From Hydractinia symbiolongicarpus (taxonomy: Eukaryota; Cnidaria; Hydrozoa; Anthoathecata; Hydractiniidae), in the NCBI RefSeq assembly GCF_029227915.1, contig NC_079879.1, forward strand, positions 31,874,501-31,938,500: 64,000 nt of DNA, in the 5' to 3' direction. Under the pieces are notes generated by a model. That model did not search any database. It had not been told where the DNA came from and was given only the letters and a program-made list of their open reading frames with translations. Shown here one piece after another: positions 11,245 through 24,038 of the stretch (positions within the stretch are counted from its first letter, which is position 1; every line of letters starts with the position of its first letter). The position numbers and the translations under genes were made by a program.

Positions 11245-13610
11245 TTAAATTATTTTTTCACCACTAAAGCCCATGAGACTTGTAGTTTTTAAAAACGTTT
11301 TCATTTTTGATGAGACGCCTAATGAAAGAGGTTTAATCGCCGGCAAAAGAAAACCCGCGATTTCCCGCAAATCCCGGGCTTGGCCCGTATAGTCGAATGT
11401 ATACAAAGAAAGTACCCTGTGAGTAAACTCATTTCCGGAACGATTTTTCAAATTATTTTTTCACCACTAAAACGCATAACACTTGTAGTTTTCAAAAATG
11501 TTTTCATTTTTGATGAGACGCTGAATAAAAGAAGTTTAATCGCCGGCAAACGAAAACCCGCGATTTCCCGTAAATCCCGGGCTTGGCCCGTATAGTCAAA
11601 AGTATACAAAGAAAGTACCCAGGGAGTAAAATCATTTCCCGAACGATTTTTTAAATTATTTTTTCACCACTAAAACGCATGAGACTTGTAGTTTCAAACT
11701 TGTTTTCATTTTTGATGAGACGCTGAATAAAAGAAATTTAATCGCCGGCAAACGAAAACCCGCGATTTCCCGTAAATCCCGGGCTTGGCCCGTATAGTCG
11801 AATGTATACAAAGAAAGTACCCTGTGAGTAAACTAATTTCCAGAATGATTTTTTAAATTATTTTTTCACCACTAAAGCCCATGAGACTTGTAGTTTTTAA
11901 AAATGTTTTCATTTTTGATGAGACGCCTAATGAAAGAGGTTTAATCGCCGGCAAACGAAAACCCGCGATTTCCCGCAAATCCCGGGCTTGGCCCGTATAG
12001 TCGAATGTATACAAAGAAAGTACCCTGTGAGTAAACTCATTTCCGGAACGATTTTTCAAATTATTTTTTCACCACTAAAACGCATAAGACTTGTAGTTTT
12101 CAAAAATGTTTTCATTTTTGATGAGACGCTGAATAAAAGAAGTTTAATCGCCGGCAAACGAAAACCCGCGATTTCCCGTAAATCCCGGGCTTGGCCCGTA
12201 TAGTCAAAAGTATACAAAGAAAGTACCCAGGGAGTAAAATCATTTCCCGAACGATTTTTTAAATTATTTTTTCACCACTAAAACGCATGAGACTTGTAGT
12301 TTCCAAACTTGTGTTCAATTTTGATGAGACGCTGAATAAAAGAAGTTTAATCGCCGGCAAACGAAAACCCGCGATTTCCCGTAAATCCCGGGCTTGGCCC
12401 GTATAGTCAAAAGTATACAAAGAAAGTACCCAGGGAGTAAAATCATTTCCGGAACGATTTTTTAAATTATTTTTTCACCACTAAAGCCCATGAGACTTGT
12501 AGTTTTTAAAAACGTTTTCATTTTTGATGAGACTCCTAATGAAAGAGGTTTAATCGCCGGCAAACGAAAACCCGCGATTTCCCGCAAATCCCGGGCTTGG
12601 CCCGTATAGTCGAATGTATACAAAGAAAGTACCCTGTGAGTAAACTCATTTCCGGAACGATTTTTCAAATTATTTTTTCACCACTAAAACGCATAAGACT
12701 TGTAGTTTTCAAAAATGTTTTCATTTTTGATGAGACGCTGAATAAAAGAAGTTTAATCGCCGGCAAACGAAAACCCGCGATTTCCCGTAAATCCCGGGCT
12801 TGGCCCGTATAGTCAAAAGTATACAAAGAAAGTACCCAGGGAGTAAAATCATTTCCCGAACGATTTTTTAAATTATTTTTTCACCACTAAAACGCATGAG
12901 ACTTGTAGTTTCAAACTTGTTTTCATTTTTGATGAGACGCTGAATAAAAGAAATTTAATCGCCGGCAAACGAAAACCCGCGATTTCCCGTAAATCCCGGG
13001 CTTGGCCCGTATAGTCGAATGTATACAAAGAAAGTACCCTGTGAGTAAACTAATTTCCAGAATGATTTTTTAAATTATTTTTTCACCACTAAAGCCCATG
13101 AGACTTGTAGTTTTTAAAAATGTTTTCATTTTTGATGAGACGCCTAATGAAAGAGGTTTAATCGCCGGCAAACGAAAACCCGCGATTTCCCGCAAATCCC
13201 GGGCTTGGCCCGTATAGTCGAATGTATACAAAGAAAGTACCCTGTGAGTAAACTCATTTCCGGAACGATTTTTCAAATTATTTTTTCACCACTAAAACGC
13301 ATAAGACTTGTAGTTTTCAAAAATGTTTTCATTTTTGATGAGACGCTGAATAAAAGAAGTTTAATCGCCGGCAAACGAAAACCCGCGATTTCCCGTAAAT
13401 CCCGGGCTTGGCCCGTATAGTCAAAAGTATACAAAGAAAGTACCCAGGGAGTAAAATCATTTCCCGAACGATTTTTTAAATTATTTTTTCACCACTAAAA
13501 CGCATGAGACTTGTAGTTTTCAAACTTGTTTTCATTTTTGATGAGACGCTGAATAAAAGAAATTTAATCGCCGGCAAACGAAAACCCGCGATTTCCCGTT
13601 AATCCCGGGC
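11245..13610 (+). repeat. 6-mer HOR (1,217 bp) made of trimers
   Basis: Units start at 11245 and 12462 (offset 1,217 bp), and again at 11853 and 13070. Within each unit two similar trimers of 608 and 609 bp alternate. They are distinguished by AAAACGTTTTC and CTTGTGTTCAATTTT in one trimer, and by GTAGTTTCAAACTTG with a lost T plus CCAGAATG in the other. The trimer marker GACGCCTAATG or GACTCCTAATG recurs in each. The array is cut at about 13600 by an unrelated satellite class (TTGACCCGTATAGTTG). Confidence 0.82.
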
Positions 13611-14019
13611 TTGACCCGTATAGTTGAATGTATAAAAAGAAAGTACCCAAGGAGTAAACTGATTTCCCGAACGAATTTTCAAATTATTTCTGCACCACTA
13701 GAACGAATGAGACTTGCAGTTTTCAAAAATGTTTTCATTTTTAATGAGACGCTTAATGAAAGAAGTTTAATCGCCGACAAACGAAAACCCTCGATTTCCC
13801 GTAAATCCCGGGCTTGTCCCGTATAGTCAAAAGTATACAAAGAAAGTACCCAGGGAATAAACTCATTTCCCGAACGATTTTTTAAATTATTATTTCACCA
13901 CTAAAGCCCATGAGACTTGTAGTTTTTAAAAATGTTTTCATTTTTGATGAGATGCTTAATAAAAGAGGTTTATTCGCCGGCAAACGAAAACCCGCGATTT
14001 CCCGCAAATCCCGGGTTTG
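13611..14019 (+). repeat. Satellite junction block, GTTGAATGTATAAAAAG class
   Basis: Two monomers link the 6-mer block to the 14-mer block. They carry GTTGAATGTATAAAAAG, TTTCTGCACCACTAG and CCGACAAACGAAAACCCTCG. The same pair recurs at about 19292 (offset 5,681 bp), and the first of the two also at about 21119. Confidence 0.7.
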
Positions 14020-16059
14020 GCCCGTATAGTCGAATGTATACAAAGAAAGTACCCTGTGAGTAAACTCATTTCCAGATCGATTTTTTAAATTATTTTTTCA
14101 CCACCAAAACGCATAAGACTTGTAGTTTTCAAAAATGTTTTCATTTTTGATGAGACGCTGAATAAAAGAAGATTAATCGCCGGCAAACGAAAACCCGCGA
14201 TTTTCCGTAAATCCCGGGCTTGGCCCGTATAGTCAAAAGTATACAAAGAAAGTACCCAGGGATTAAACTCATTTTCCGAACGATTTTTTAAATAATTTTT
14301 TCACCACTAAAGCCCATGAGACTTGTAGTTTTTAAAAATGTTTTTATTTTTGATGAGACGCTGAATAAAAGAAGTTTATTCGCCGGCAAACGAAAACCTG
14401 CTATTTCCCGTAAATCCCAGACTCGGCCCGTATAGTCAAAAGTATACAAAGAAAGTACCCAGGGAGTAAACGCATTTCCCGAACGATTTTTTATATTATT
14501 TTTTCACCACTAAAACGCATGAGACTTGTAGTTTTCAAATATGTTTTCATTTCTGATGAGACGCTGAATAAAAGAAGTTTAATCGCCGGCAAACGAAAAC
14601 CTGCGATTTCCCGTAAATCCCGGGCTTGGCCCGTATAGTCAAAAGTATACAAAGAAAGTACCCAGGGATTAAACTCATTTTCCGAACGATTTTTTAAATA
14701 ATTTTTTCACCACTAAAGCCCATGAGACTTGTAGTTTTTAAAAATGTTTTTATTTTTGATGAGACGCTGAATAAAAGAAGTTTAATCGCCGGCAAACGAA
14801 AACCTGCTATTTCCCGTAAATCCCAGACTCGGCCCGTATAGTCAAAAGTATACAAAGAAAGTACCCAGGGAGTAAACGCATTTCCCGAACGATTTTTTAT
14901 ATTATTTTTTCACCACTAAAACGCATGAGACTTGTAGTTTTCAAAAATGTTTTCATTTTTGATGGGACGCTGAATAAAAGAAGTTTAATCGCCGGCAAAC
15001 GAAAACCCGCCATTTCCCGTAAATCGCGGGCTTGGCCCGTATAGTCAAAAGTATACAAAGAAAGTACCCAGGGAGTAAACTCATTTCCCGAACGATTTTT
15101 TATATTATTTTTTCACCACTAAAACGCATGAGACTTGTAGTTTTCAAAAATGTTTTCATTTTTGATGAGACGCTTAATGAAAGAGGTTTAATCGCCGGCA
15201 AACGAAAACCCGCGATTTCCCGCAAATCCCGGGCTTGGCCCGTATAGTCGAATGTATACAAAGAAAGTACCCTGTGAGTAGACTCATTTCCGGAACGATT
15301 TTTCAAATTTTTTTTTCACCACTAAAACGCATAAGACTTGTAGTTTTCAAAAATGTTTTCATTTTTGATGAGACGCTTAATGAAAGAGGTTTAATCGCCG
15401 GCAAATGAAAACCTGCGATTTCCCGTAAATCCCGGGCTTGGCCCGTATAGTCAAAAGTATACAAAGAAAGTACCCAGGGAGTAAACTCATTTCCCGAACG
15501 ATTTTTTAAATTATTTTTTCACCACTAAAACGCATGAGACTTGTAGTTTTCAAACTTGTTTTCATTTTTGATGAGACGGTGAATAAAAGAAATTTAATCG
15601 TCGGCAAACGAAAACCCGCGATTTCCCGTAAATCCCGGGCTTGGCCCGTATAGTTGAATGTATAAAAAGAAAGTACCCAAGGAGTAAACTGATTTCCCGA
15701 ACGATTTTTCAAATTATTTCTGCACCACTAGAACGAATGAGACTTGTAGTTTTCAAAAATGTTTTCATTTTTAATGAGACGCTTAATGAAAGAAGTTTAA
15801 TCGCCGACAAACGAAAACCCGCGATTTCCCGCAAATCCCGGGCTTGGCCCGTATAGTCGAATGTATACAAAGAAAGTACCCTGTGAGTAAACTCATTTCC
15901 AGAACGATTTTTTTAATTATTTTTTCACCACCAAAACGCATAAGACTTGTAGTTTTTAAAAATGTTTTCATTTTTGATGAGACGCTTAATGAAAGAGGTT
16001 TAATCGCCGGCAAACGAAAACCCGCGATTTCCCATAAATCCCGGGCTTGGCCCGTATAG
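14020..16059 (+). repeat. 14-mer/13-mer HOR, copy 1
   Basis: This copy matches copy 2 at an offset of 2,841 bp, falling to 2,839 bp after a 2-bp loss in copy 2. Shared markers are CCAGATCGA (14072 and 16913), CCACCAAAACG, AAATAATTTTTTC, ACCTGCTATTTCCCG and CCCGCCATTTCCCG. Internally, the pair starting with AAATAATTTTTTC near 14290 recurs about 406 bp later near 14697, a nested dimer. Confidence 0.8.
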
Positions 16060-16860
16060 TCAAAAGTATACAAAGAAAGTACCCAGGGAGTAAAATCATT
16101 TCCCGAACGATTTTTTAAATTATTTTTTCACCACTAAAACGCATGAGACTTGTAGTTTTAAACTTGTTTTCATTTTTGATGAGACGCTGAATAAAAGAAA
16201 TTTAATCGCCGGCAAACGAAAACCCGCGATTTCCCGTAAATCCCGGGCTTGGCCCGTATAGTCGAATGTATACAAAGAAAGTACCCTGTGAGTAAACTAA
16301 TTTCCAGAATGATTTTTTAAATTATTTTTTCACCACTAAAGCCCATGAGACTTGTAGTTTTTAAAAATGTTTTCATTTTTGATGAGACGCCTAATGAAAG
16401 AGGTTTAATCGCCGGCAAACGAAAACCCGCGATTTCCCGCAAATCCCGGGCTTGGCCCGTATAGTCGAATGTATACAAAGAAAGTACCCTGTGAGTAAAC
16501 TCATTTCCGGAACGATTTTTCAAATTATTTTTTCACCACTAAAACGCATAAGACTTGTAGTTTTCAAAAATGTTTTCATTTTTGATGAGACGCTGAATAA
16601 AAGAAGTTTAATCGCCGGCAAACGAAAACCCGCGATTTCCCGTAAATCCCGGGCTTGGCCCGTATAGTCAAAAGTATACAAAGAAAGTACCCAGGGAGTA
16701 AAATCATTTCCCGAACGATTTTTTAAATTATTTTTTCACCACTAAAACGCATGAGACTTGTAGTTTTCAAACTTGTTTTCATTTTTGATGAGACGCTGAA
16801 TAAAAGAAATTTAATCGCCGGCAAACGAAAACCCGCGATTTCCCGTTAATCCCGGGCTTG
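16060..16860 (+). repeat. Displaced piece of the 6-mer HOR inside the 14-mer region
   Basis: About four monomers here match 12813-13613 at an offset of 3,247 bp (16 monomers). They include CCAGAATG, GACGCCTAATG and the rare CCCGTTAATCCCGGG at about 16846, which is also near 13597. Right after that motif the sequence switches to the 14-mer HOR class, marking a recombination junction near 16860. Confidence 0.7.
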
Positions 16861-18898
16861 GCCCGTATAGTCGAATGTATAAAAAGAAAGTACCCTGTGA
16901 GTAAACTCATTTCCAGATCGATTTTTTAAATTATTTTTTCACCACCAAAACGCATAAGACTTGTAGTTTTCAAAAATGTTTTCATTTTTGATGAGACGCT
17001 GAATAAAAGAAGATTAATCGCCGGCAAACGAAAACCCGCGATTTTCCGTAAATCCCGGGCTTGGCCCGTATAGTCAAAAGTATACAAAGAAAGTACCCAG
17101 GGATTAAACTCATTTTCCGAACGATTTTTTAAATAATTTTTTCACCACTAAAGCCCATGAGACTTGTAGTTTTTAAAAATGTTTTTTTCTGATGAGACGC
17201 TGAATAAAAGAAGTTTAATCGCCGGCAAACGAAAACCTGCTATTTCCCGTAAATCCCAGACTCGGCCCGTATAGTCAAAAGTATACAAAGAAAGTACCCA
17301 GGGAGTAAACGCATTTCCCGAACGATTTTTTATATTATTTTTTCACCACTAAAACGCATAAGACTTGTAGTTTTCAAATATGTTTTCATTTCTGATGAGA
17401 CGCTGAATAAAAGAAGTTTAATCGCCGGCAAACGAAAACCTGCGATTTCCCGTAAATCCCGGGCTTGGCCCGTATAGTCAAAAGTATACAAAGAAAGTAC
17501 CCAGGGATTAAACTCATTTTCCGAACGATTTTTTAAATAATTTTTTCACCACTAAAGCCCATGAGACTTGTAGTTTTTAAAAATGTTTTTATTTTTGATG
17601 AGACGCTGAATAAAAGAAGTTTAATCGTCGGCAAACGAAAACCTGCTATTTCCCGTAAATCCCAGACTCGGCCCGTATAGTCAAAAGTATACAAAGAAAG
17701 TACCCAGGGAGTAAACGCATTTCCCGAACGATTTTTTATATTATTTTTTCACCACTAAAACGCATGAGACTTGTAGTTTTCAAAAATGTTTTCATTTTTG
17801 ATGGGACGCTGAATAAAAGAAGTTTAATCGCCGGCAAACGAAAACCCGCCATTTCCCGTAAATCCCGGGCTTGGCCCGTATAGTCAAAAGTATACAAAGA
17901 AAGTACCCAGGGAGTAAACTCATTTCCCGAACGATTTTTTATATTATTTTTTCACCACTAAAACGCATGAGACTTGTAGTTTTCAAAAATGTTTTCATTT
18001 TTGATGAGACGCTTAATGAAAGAGGTTTAATCGCCTGCAAACGAAAACCCGCGATTTCCCGCAAATCCCGGGCTTGGCCCGTATAGTCGAATGTATACAA
18101 AGAAAGTACCCTGTGAGTAAACTCATTTCCGGAACGATTTTTCAAATTTTTTTTTCACCACTAAAACGCATAAGACTTGTAGTTTTCAAAAATGTTTTCA
18201 TTTTTGATGAGACGCTTAATGAAAGAGGTTTAATCGCCGGCAAATGAAAACCCGCGATTTCCCGTAAATCCCGGGCTTGGCCCGTATAGTCAAAAGTATA
18301 CAAAGAAAGTACCCAGGGAGTAAACTCATTTCCCGAACGATTTCTTAAATTATTTTTTCACCACTAAAACGCATGAGACTTGTAGTTTTCAAACTTGTTT
18401 TCATTTTTGATGAGACGCTGAATAAAAGAAATTTAATCGTCGGCAAACGAAAACCCGCGATTTCCCGTAAATCCCGGGCTTGGCCCGTATAGTTGAATGT
18501 ATAAAAAGAAAGTACCCAAGGAGTAAACTGATTTCCCGAACGATTTTTCAAATTATTTCTGCACCACTAGAACGAATGAGACTTGTAGTTTTCAAAAATG
18601 TTTTCATTTTTAATGAGACGCTTAATGAAAGAAGTTTAATCGCCGACAAACGAAAACCCGCGATTTCCCGCAAATCCCGGGCTTGGCCCGTATAGTCGAA
18701 TGTATACAAAGAAAGTACCCTGTGAGTAAACTCATTTCCAGAACGATTTTTTTAATTATTTTTTCACCACCAAAACGCATAAGACTTGTAGTTTTTAAAA
18801 ATGTTTTCATTTTTGATGAGACGCTTAATGAAAGAGGTTTAATCGCCGGCAAACGAAAACCCGCGATTTCCCGTAAATCCCGGGCTTGGCCCGTATAG
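16861..18898 (+). repeat. 14-mer/13-mer HOR, copy 2
   Basis: This copy repeats 14020-16059 at 2,841 to 2,839 bp. It carries one local change near 17181, where GTTTTTATTTTTGATG became GTTTTTTTCTGATG (2 bp shorter). It ends where copy 1 passes into the displaced 6-mer piece, and here continues into a different pair of monomers. Confidence 0.8.
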
Positions 18899-19700
18899 TC
18901 GAATGTATACAAAGAAAGTACCCTGTGAGTAAACTCATTTCCGGAACGATTTTTCAAATTATTTTTTCACCACTAAAACGCATAAGACTTGTAGTTTTCA
19001 AAAATGTTTTCATTTTTGATGAGACGCTGAATAAAAGAAGTTTAATCGCCGGCAAACGAAAACCCGCGATTTCCCGTAAATCCCGGGCTTGGCCCGTATA
19101 GTCAAAAGTATACAAAGAAGGTACCCAGGGAGTAAACTCATTTCCCGAACGATTTTTTAAATTATTTTTTCACCACTAAAACGCATGAGACTTGTAGTTT
19201 TCAAACTTGTTTTCATTTTTGATGAGACGCTGAATAAAAGAAATTTAATCGCCGGCAAACGAAAACCCGCGATTTCCCGTAAATCCCGGGCTTGGCCCGT
19301 ATAGTTGAATGTATAAAAAGAAAGTACCCAAGGAGTAAACTGATTTCCCGAACGATTTTTCAAATTATTTCTGCACCACTAGAACGAATGAGACTTGTAG
19401 TTATCAAAAATGTTTTCATTTTTAATGAGACGCTTAATGAAAGAAGTTTATTCGCCGACAAACGAAAACCCTCGATTTCCCGTAAATCCCGGGCTTGTCC
19501 CGTATAGTCAAAAGTATACAAAGAAAGTACCCAGGGAATAAACTCATTTCCCGAACGATTTTTTAAATTATTATTTCACCACTAAAGCCCATGAGACTTG
19601 TAGTTTTTAAAAATGTTTTCATTTTTGATGAGACGCTTAATAAAAGAGGTTTATTCGCCGGCAAACGAAAACCCGCGATTTCCCGCAAATCCCGGGCTTG
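18899..19700 (+). repeat. Satellite link block between HOR copies
   Basis: Four monomers are present. The second half repeats the GTTGAATGTATAAAAAG and TTTCTGCACCACTAG monomer also seen at about 13611, 15641, 18480 and 21119, here with the private change GTAGTTATCAAAAATG near 19400. Confidence 0.65.
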
Positions 19701-21524
19701 GCCCGTATAGTTGAATGTATACAAAGAAAGTACCCTGTGAGTAAACTCATTTCCAGAACGATTTTTTAAATTATTTTTTCACCACCAAAACGCATAAGAC
19801 TTGTAGTTTTCAAAAATGTTTTCATTTTTGATGAGACGCTGAATAAAAGAAGATTAATCGCCGGCAAACGAAAACCCGCGATTTTCCGTAAATCCCGGGC
19901 TTGGCCCGTATAGTCAAAAGTATACAAAGAAAGTACCCAGGGATTAAACTCATTTTCCGAACGATTTTTTAAATTATTTTTTCACCACTAAAACGCATGA
20001 GACTTGCAGCTTTCAAAAATGTTTACATTTTTGATAAGACGCTGAATAAAAGAAGTTTAATCGCCGGCAAACGAAAACCTGCGATTTCCCGTAAATCCCG
20101 GACTCGGCTCGTATAGTCAAAGGTATAAAAAGAAAGTACCCAGGGAGTAAACTCATTTCCCAAACGATTTTTTAAATTATTCTTTCACCACTAAAGCCCA
20201 TGAGACTTGCAGTTTTTAAAAATGTTTTCATTTTTGATGAGACGCTGAATAAAAGAAGTTTAATCGCCGGCAAACGAAAACCTGCTATTTCCCGTAAATC
20301 CCAGACTCGGCCCGTATAGTCAAAAGTATACAAAGAAAGTACCCAGGGAGTAAACGCATTTCCCGAACGATTTTTTATATTATTTTTTCACCACTAAAAC
20401 GCATGAGACTTGTAGTTTTCAAAAATGTTTTCATTTTTGATGGGACGCTGAATAAAAGAAGTTTAATCGCCGGCAAATGAAAACCCGCCATTTCCCGTAA
20501 ATCCTGGGCTTGGCCCGTATAGTCAAAAGTATACAAAGAAAGTACCCACGGAGTAAACTCATTTCCCGAACGATTTTTTATATTATTTTTTCACCACTAA
20601 AACGCATGAGACTTGTAGTTTTCAAAAATGTTTTCATTTTTGATGAGACGCTTAATAAAAGAGGTTTAATCGCCGGCAAACGAAAACTCGCGATTTCCTG
20701 CAAATCCCGGGCTTGGCCCGTATAGTCGAATGTATACAAAGAAAGTACCCTGTGAGTAAACTCATTTCCGGAACGATTTTTCAAATTTTTTTTTCACCAC
20801 TAAAACGCATAAGACTTGTAGTTTTCAAAAATGTTTTCATTTTTGATGAGACGCTTAATGAAAGAGGTTTAATCGCCGGCAAACGAAAACCCGCGATTTC
20901 CCGTAAATCCCGGGCTTGGCCCGTATAGTCAAAAGTATACAAAGAAAGTACCCAGGGAGTAAACTCATTTCCGGAACGATTTTTTAAATTATTTTTTCAC
21001 CACTAAAGCGCATGAGACTTGTAGTTTTCAAACTTGTTTTCATTTTTGATGAGACGCTGAATAAAAGAAATTTAATCGCCGGCAAACGAAAACCCGCGAT
21101 TTCCCGTAAATCCCGGGCTTGGCCCGTATAGTTGAATGTATAAAAAGAAAGTACCCAAGGAGTAAACTGATTTCCCGAACGATTTTTCAAATTATTTCTG
21201 CACCACTAGAACGAATGAGACTTGTAGTTTTCAAAAATGTTTTCATTTTTAATGAGACGCTTAATGAAAGAAGTTTAATCGCCGACAAACGAAAACCCTC
21301 GATTTCCCGTAAATCCCGGGCTTGTCCCGTATAGTCAAAAGTATACAAAGAAAGTACCCAGGGAATACACTCATTTCCCGAACGATTTTTTAAATTATTA
21401 TTTCACCACTAAAGCCCATGAGACTTGCAGTTTTTAAAAATGTTTTCATTTTTGATGGGACGCTGAATAAAAGAAATTTAATCGCCGGCAAACGAAAACC
21501 CGCCATTTCCCGTAAATCCCGGGC
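19701..21524 (+). repeat. 14-mer/13-mer HOR, copy 3, one monomer shorter
   Basis: The ACCACCAAAACG marker at 19781 is 2,840 bp after its partner at 16941. The later partner pair at 17871 and 20510 is only 2,639 bp apart, so this copy lost one monomer (about 200 bp) in between. It is also more diverged than copy 2, with GTTTACATTTTTGATAAG near 20022 and GGCTCGTATAG near 20106. Confidence 0.75.
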
Positions 21525-22620
21525 TTGGCCCGTATAGTCAAAAGTATACAAAAAAAGTACCCAGGGAGTAAACTCATTTCCCGAACGATTTTTTATAGTA
21601 TTTTTTCACCACTAAAACGCATGAGACTTGTAGTTTTCAAAAATGTTTTCATTTTTGATGGGACGCTGAATAAAAGAAGTTTAATCGCCGGCAAACGAAA
21701 ACCCGCGATTTCCCGTAAATCCCGGACTCGGCCCGTATAGTCAAAAGTATACAAAGAAAGTACCCAGGGAGTAAACTCATTTCCCGAACGATTTTTTAAA
21801 TTATTTTTTCACCACTAAAACGCATGAGACTTGTCGTTTTCAAAAATGTTTTCATTTTTGATGAGACGCTTTAATGAAAGAGGTTTAATCGCCGGCGAAC
21901 GAAAACCAGCGATTTCCCGTAAATCCCGGGCTTGGCCCGTGTAGTCGAATGTATACAAAGAAAGTACCCAGGGAGTAAACTCATTTCCCGAACGATTTTT
22001 TAAATATTTTTTTCACCACTAAAACGCATGAGACTTGTAGTTTCTAAAAATGTTTTCATTTTTGATCAGACCCTTAATGAAAGAGGTTTAATCGCCGGCA
22101 AACGAAAACCCGCGATTTCCCGTAAATCCCGGGCTTGGCCCGTATAGTCGAATGTATAAAAAAAAGTACCCTGTGAGTAAACTCATTTCCAGAACGATTT
22201 TATAAATTATTTTTCCACCACTAAAAGGCATGAGACTTGTAGTTTTCAAAAATGTTTTCATTTTTGATGAGACGCTGAATAAAAGAAGTTTAATCGCCGG
22301 CAAACGAAAACCCGCGATTTCCCGAAAATCCCGGGCTTGGCCCGTTTAGTCAAAAGTATACAAAGAAAGTACCCAGGGAGTAAACTCATTTCCCGAACGA
22401 TTTTTTAAAATATTTTTTCACCACTAAAACGCATGAGACTTGCAGTTTTCAAACTTGTTTTCATTTTTGATGAGACGCTGAATAAAAGAAGTTTAATCGC
22501 CGCCAAACGAAAACCCGCGATTTCCCGTAAATTCCGGGCTTGGCCCGTATAGTCGAATGTATACAAAGAAAGTAACCAAGGAGTAAACTCATTTCCCGAA
22601 CGATTTTTTAAATTTTTTTT
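21525..22620 (+). repeat. Diverged satellite monomers
   Basis: About five monomers are mixed, with no clear higher-order period. Private changes include GACGCTTTAATG with an extra T near 21867, CCGGCGAACG near 21893, GATCAGACCC near 22064 and ATAAAAAAAAGTACC near 22156. This is one of the less homogenised stretches. Confidence 0.65.
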
Positions 22621-23640
22621 CACCACTAAGACGCATGAGACTTGTAGTTTTCAAAAATGTTTTCATTTTTGATGAGACGCTTAATGAAAGAGGTTTAATC
22701 GCCGGCAAACGAAAACCCGCGATTTCCCGTAAATCCCGGGCTTGGCCCGTATAGTCGAATGTATACAAAGAAAGTACCCTGTGAGTAAACTCATTTCCAG
22801 AACGATTTTTTAAATTATTTTTTCACCACTAAAACGCATAAGACTTGTAGTTTTCAAAAATGTTTTCATTTTTGATGAGACGCTGAATAAAAGAAGTTTA
22901 ATCGCCGGCAAACGAAAACCTGCGATTTCCCGTAAATCCCAGACTCGGCCCGTATAGTCGAAAGTATACAAAGAAAGTACCCAGGAAGTAAACTCATTTC
23001 CCGAACGATTTTTTAAATTATCTTTTCACCACTAAAACGCATGACACTTGCAGTTTTCAAAAATGTTTTCATTTTTGATGAGACGCTTAATGAAAGAGGT
23101 TTAATCGCCGCCAAACAAAATCCCGCGATTTCCCGTAAATCCCGGGCTTGGCCCGTATAGTCGAATGTATACAAAGAAAGTACCCAAGGAGTAAACTCAT
23201 TTCCCGAACGATTTTTTAAATTTTTTTTCACCACTACAACGCATGAGACTTGTAGTTTTCAAAAATGTTTTCATTTTTGATGAGACGCCTAATGAAAGAG
23301 GTTTAATCGCCGGCAAACGAAAACCCGCGATTTCCCGTAAATCCCGGGCTTGGCCCGTATAGTCGAATGTATACAAAGAAAGTACCCAGGGAGTAAACTC
23401 ATTTCCCGAACGATTTTTTAAATTTTTTTTTCACCACTAAAACGCATGAGACTTGTAGTTTTCAAAAATGTTTTCATTTTTGATGAGACGCTGAATAAAA
23501 GAAGTTTAATCGCCGGCAAACGAAAACCCGCGATTTCCCGAAAATCCCGGGCTTGGCCCGTTTAGTCAAAAGTATACAAAGAAAGTACCCAGGGAGTAAA
23601 CTCATTTCCCGAACGATTTTTTAAATTATTTTTTCACCAC
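22621..23640 (+). repeat. Duplicated 5-monomer block at 1,418-bp period, copy 1
   Basis: The block beginning with CACCACTAAGACGCATG at 22621 recurs at 24039. Shared markers are GAAAGTATAC after CCCGTATAGTC, GCATGACACTTGCAG, CACTACAACG, GACGCCTAATG and CCCGTTTAGTC. The 1,418-bp period is seven monomers with small deletions in the T-tract (TTAAATTTTTTTTCACC). Confidence 0.8.
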
Positions 23641-24038
23641 TAAAACGCATGAAATTTGCAGTTTTCAAACTTGTTTTCATTTTTGATGAGACGCTGAATA
23701 AAAGAAGTTTAATCGCCGCCAAACGAAAACCCGCGATTTCCCGTAAATTCCGGGCTTGGCCCGTATAGTCGAATGTATACAAAGAAAGTAACCAAGGAGT
23801 AAACTCATTTCCCGAACGATTTTTTAAATTTTTTTTCACCACTAAAACGCATGAGACTTGTAATTTTCAAAAATGTTTTCATTTTTGATGAGACGCTTAA
23901 TAAAAGAAGTTTAATCGCCGCCAAACGAAAACCCGCGATTTCCCGTAAATCCCGGGCTTGGCCCGTATAGTCGAATGTATACAAAGAAAGTAACCAAGGA
24001 GTAAACTCATTTCCCGAACGATTTTTTAAATTTTTTTT
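23641..24038 (+). repeat. Satellite dimer between the duplicated blocks
   Basis: Two monomers with CGCCGCCAAACG and AAAGTAACCAAGGAG separate the copies. The first resembles 22405-22620 (offset 1,216 bp), sharing the unusual GTAAATTCCGGGC. Confidence 0.7.

Noticed and set aside
13621-13640. TATA-box-like TATAAAAAG in monomers where GTATACAAAG became GTATAAAAAG
   Set aside because: It arises from a single base change in a subset of monomers, with no initiator, gene or conserved downstream element. It could at most allow background satellite transcription.
18622-18957. Minus-strand open frames of 60-111 codons (for example NRSGNEFTHRVLSLYTFDYTGQARDL...)
   Set aside because: They are the antisense of the same repeat. 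The full-length 68-codon form opens at TTG, and others open at similar non-ATG codons. The longest ones only join two monomers where a 1-bp difference restores the frame. No conserved protein family is seen.
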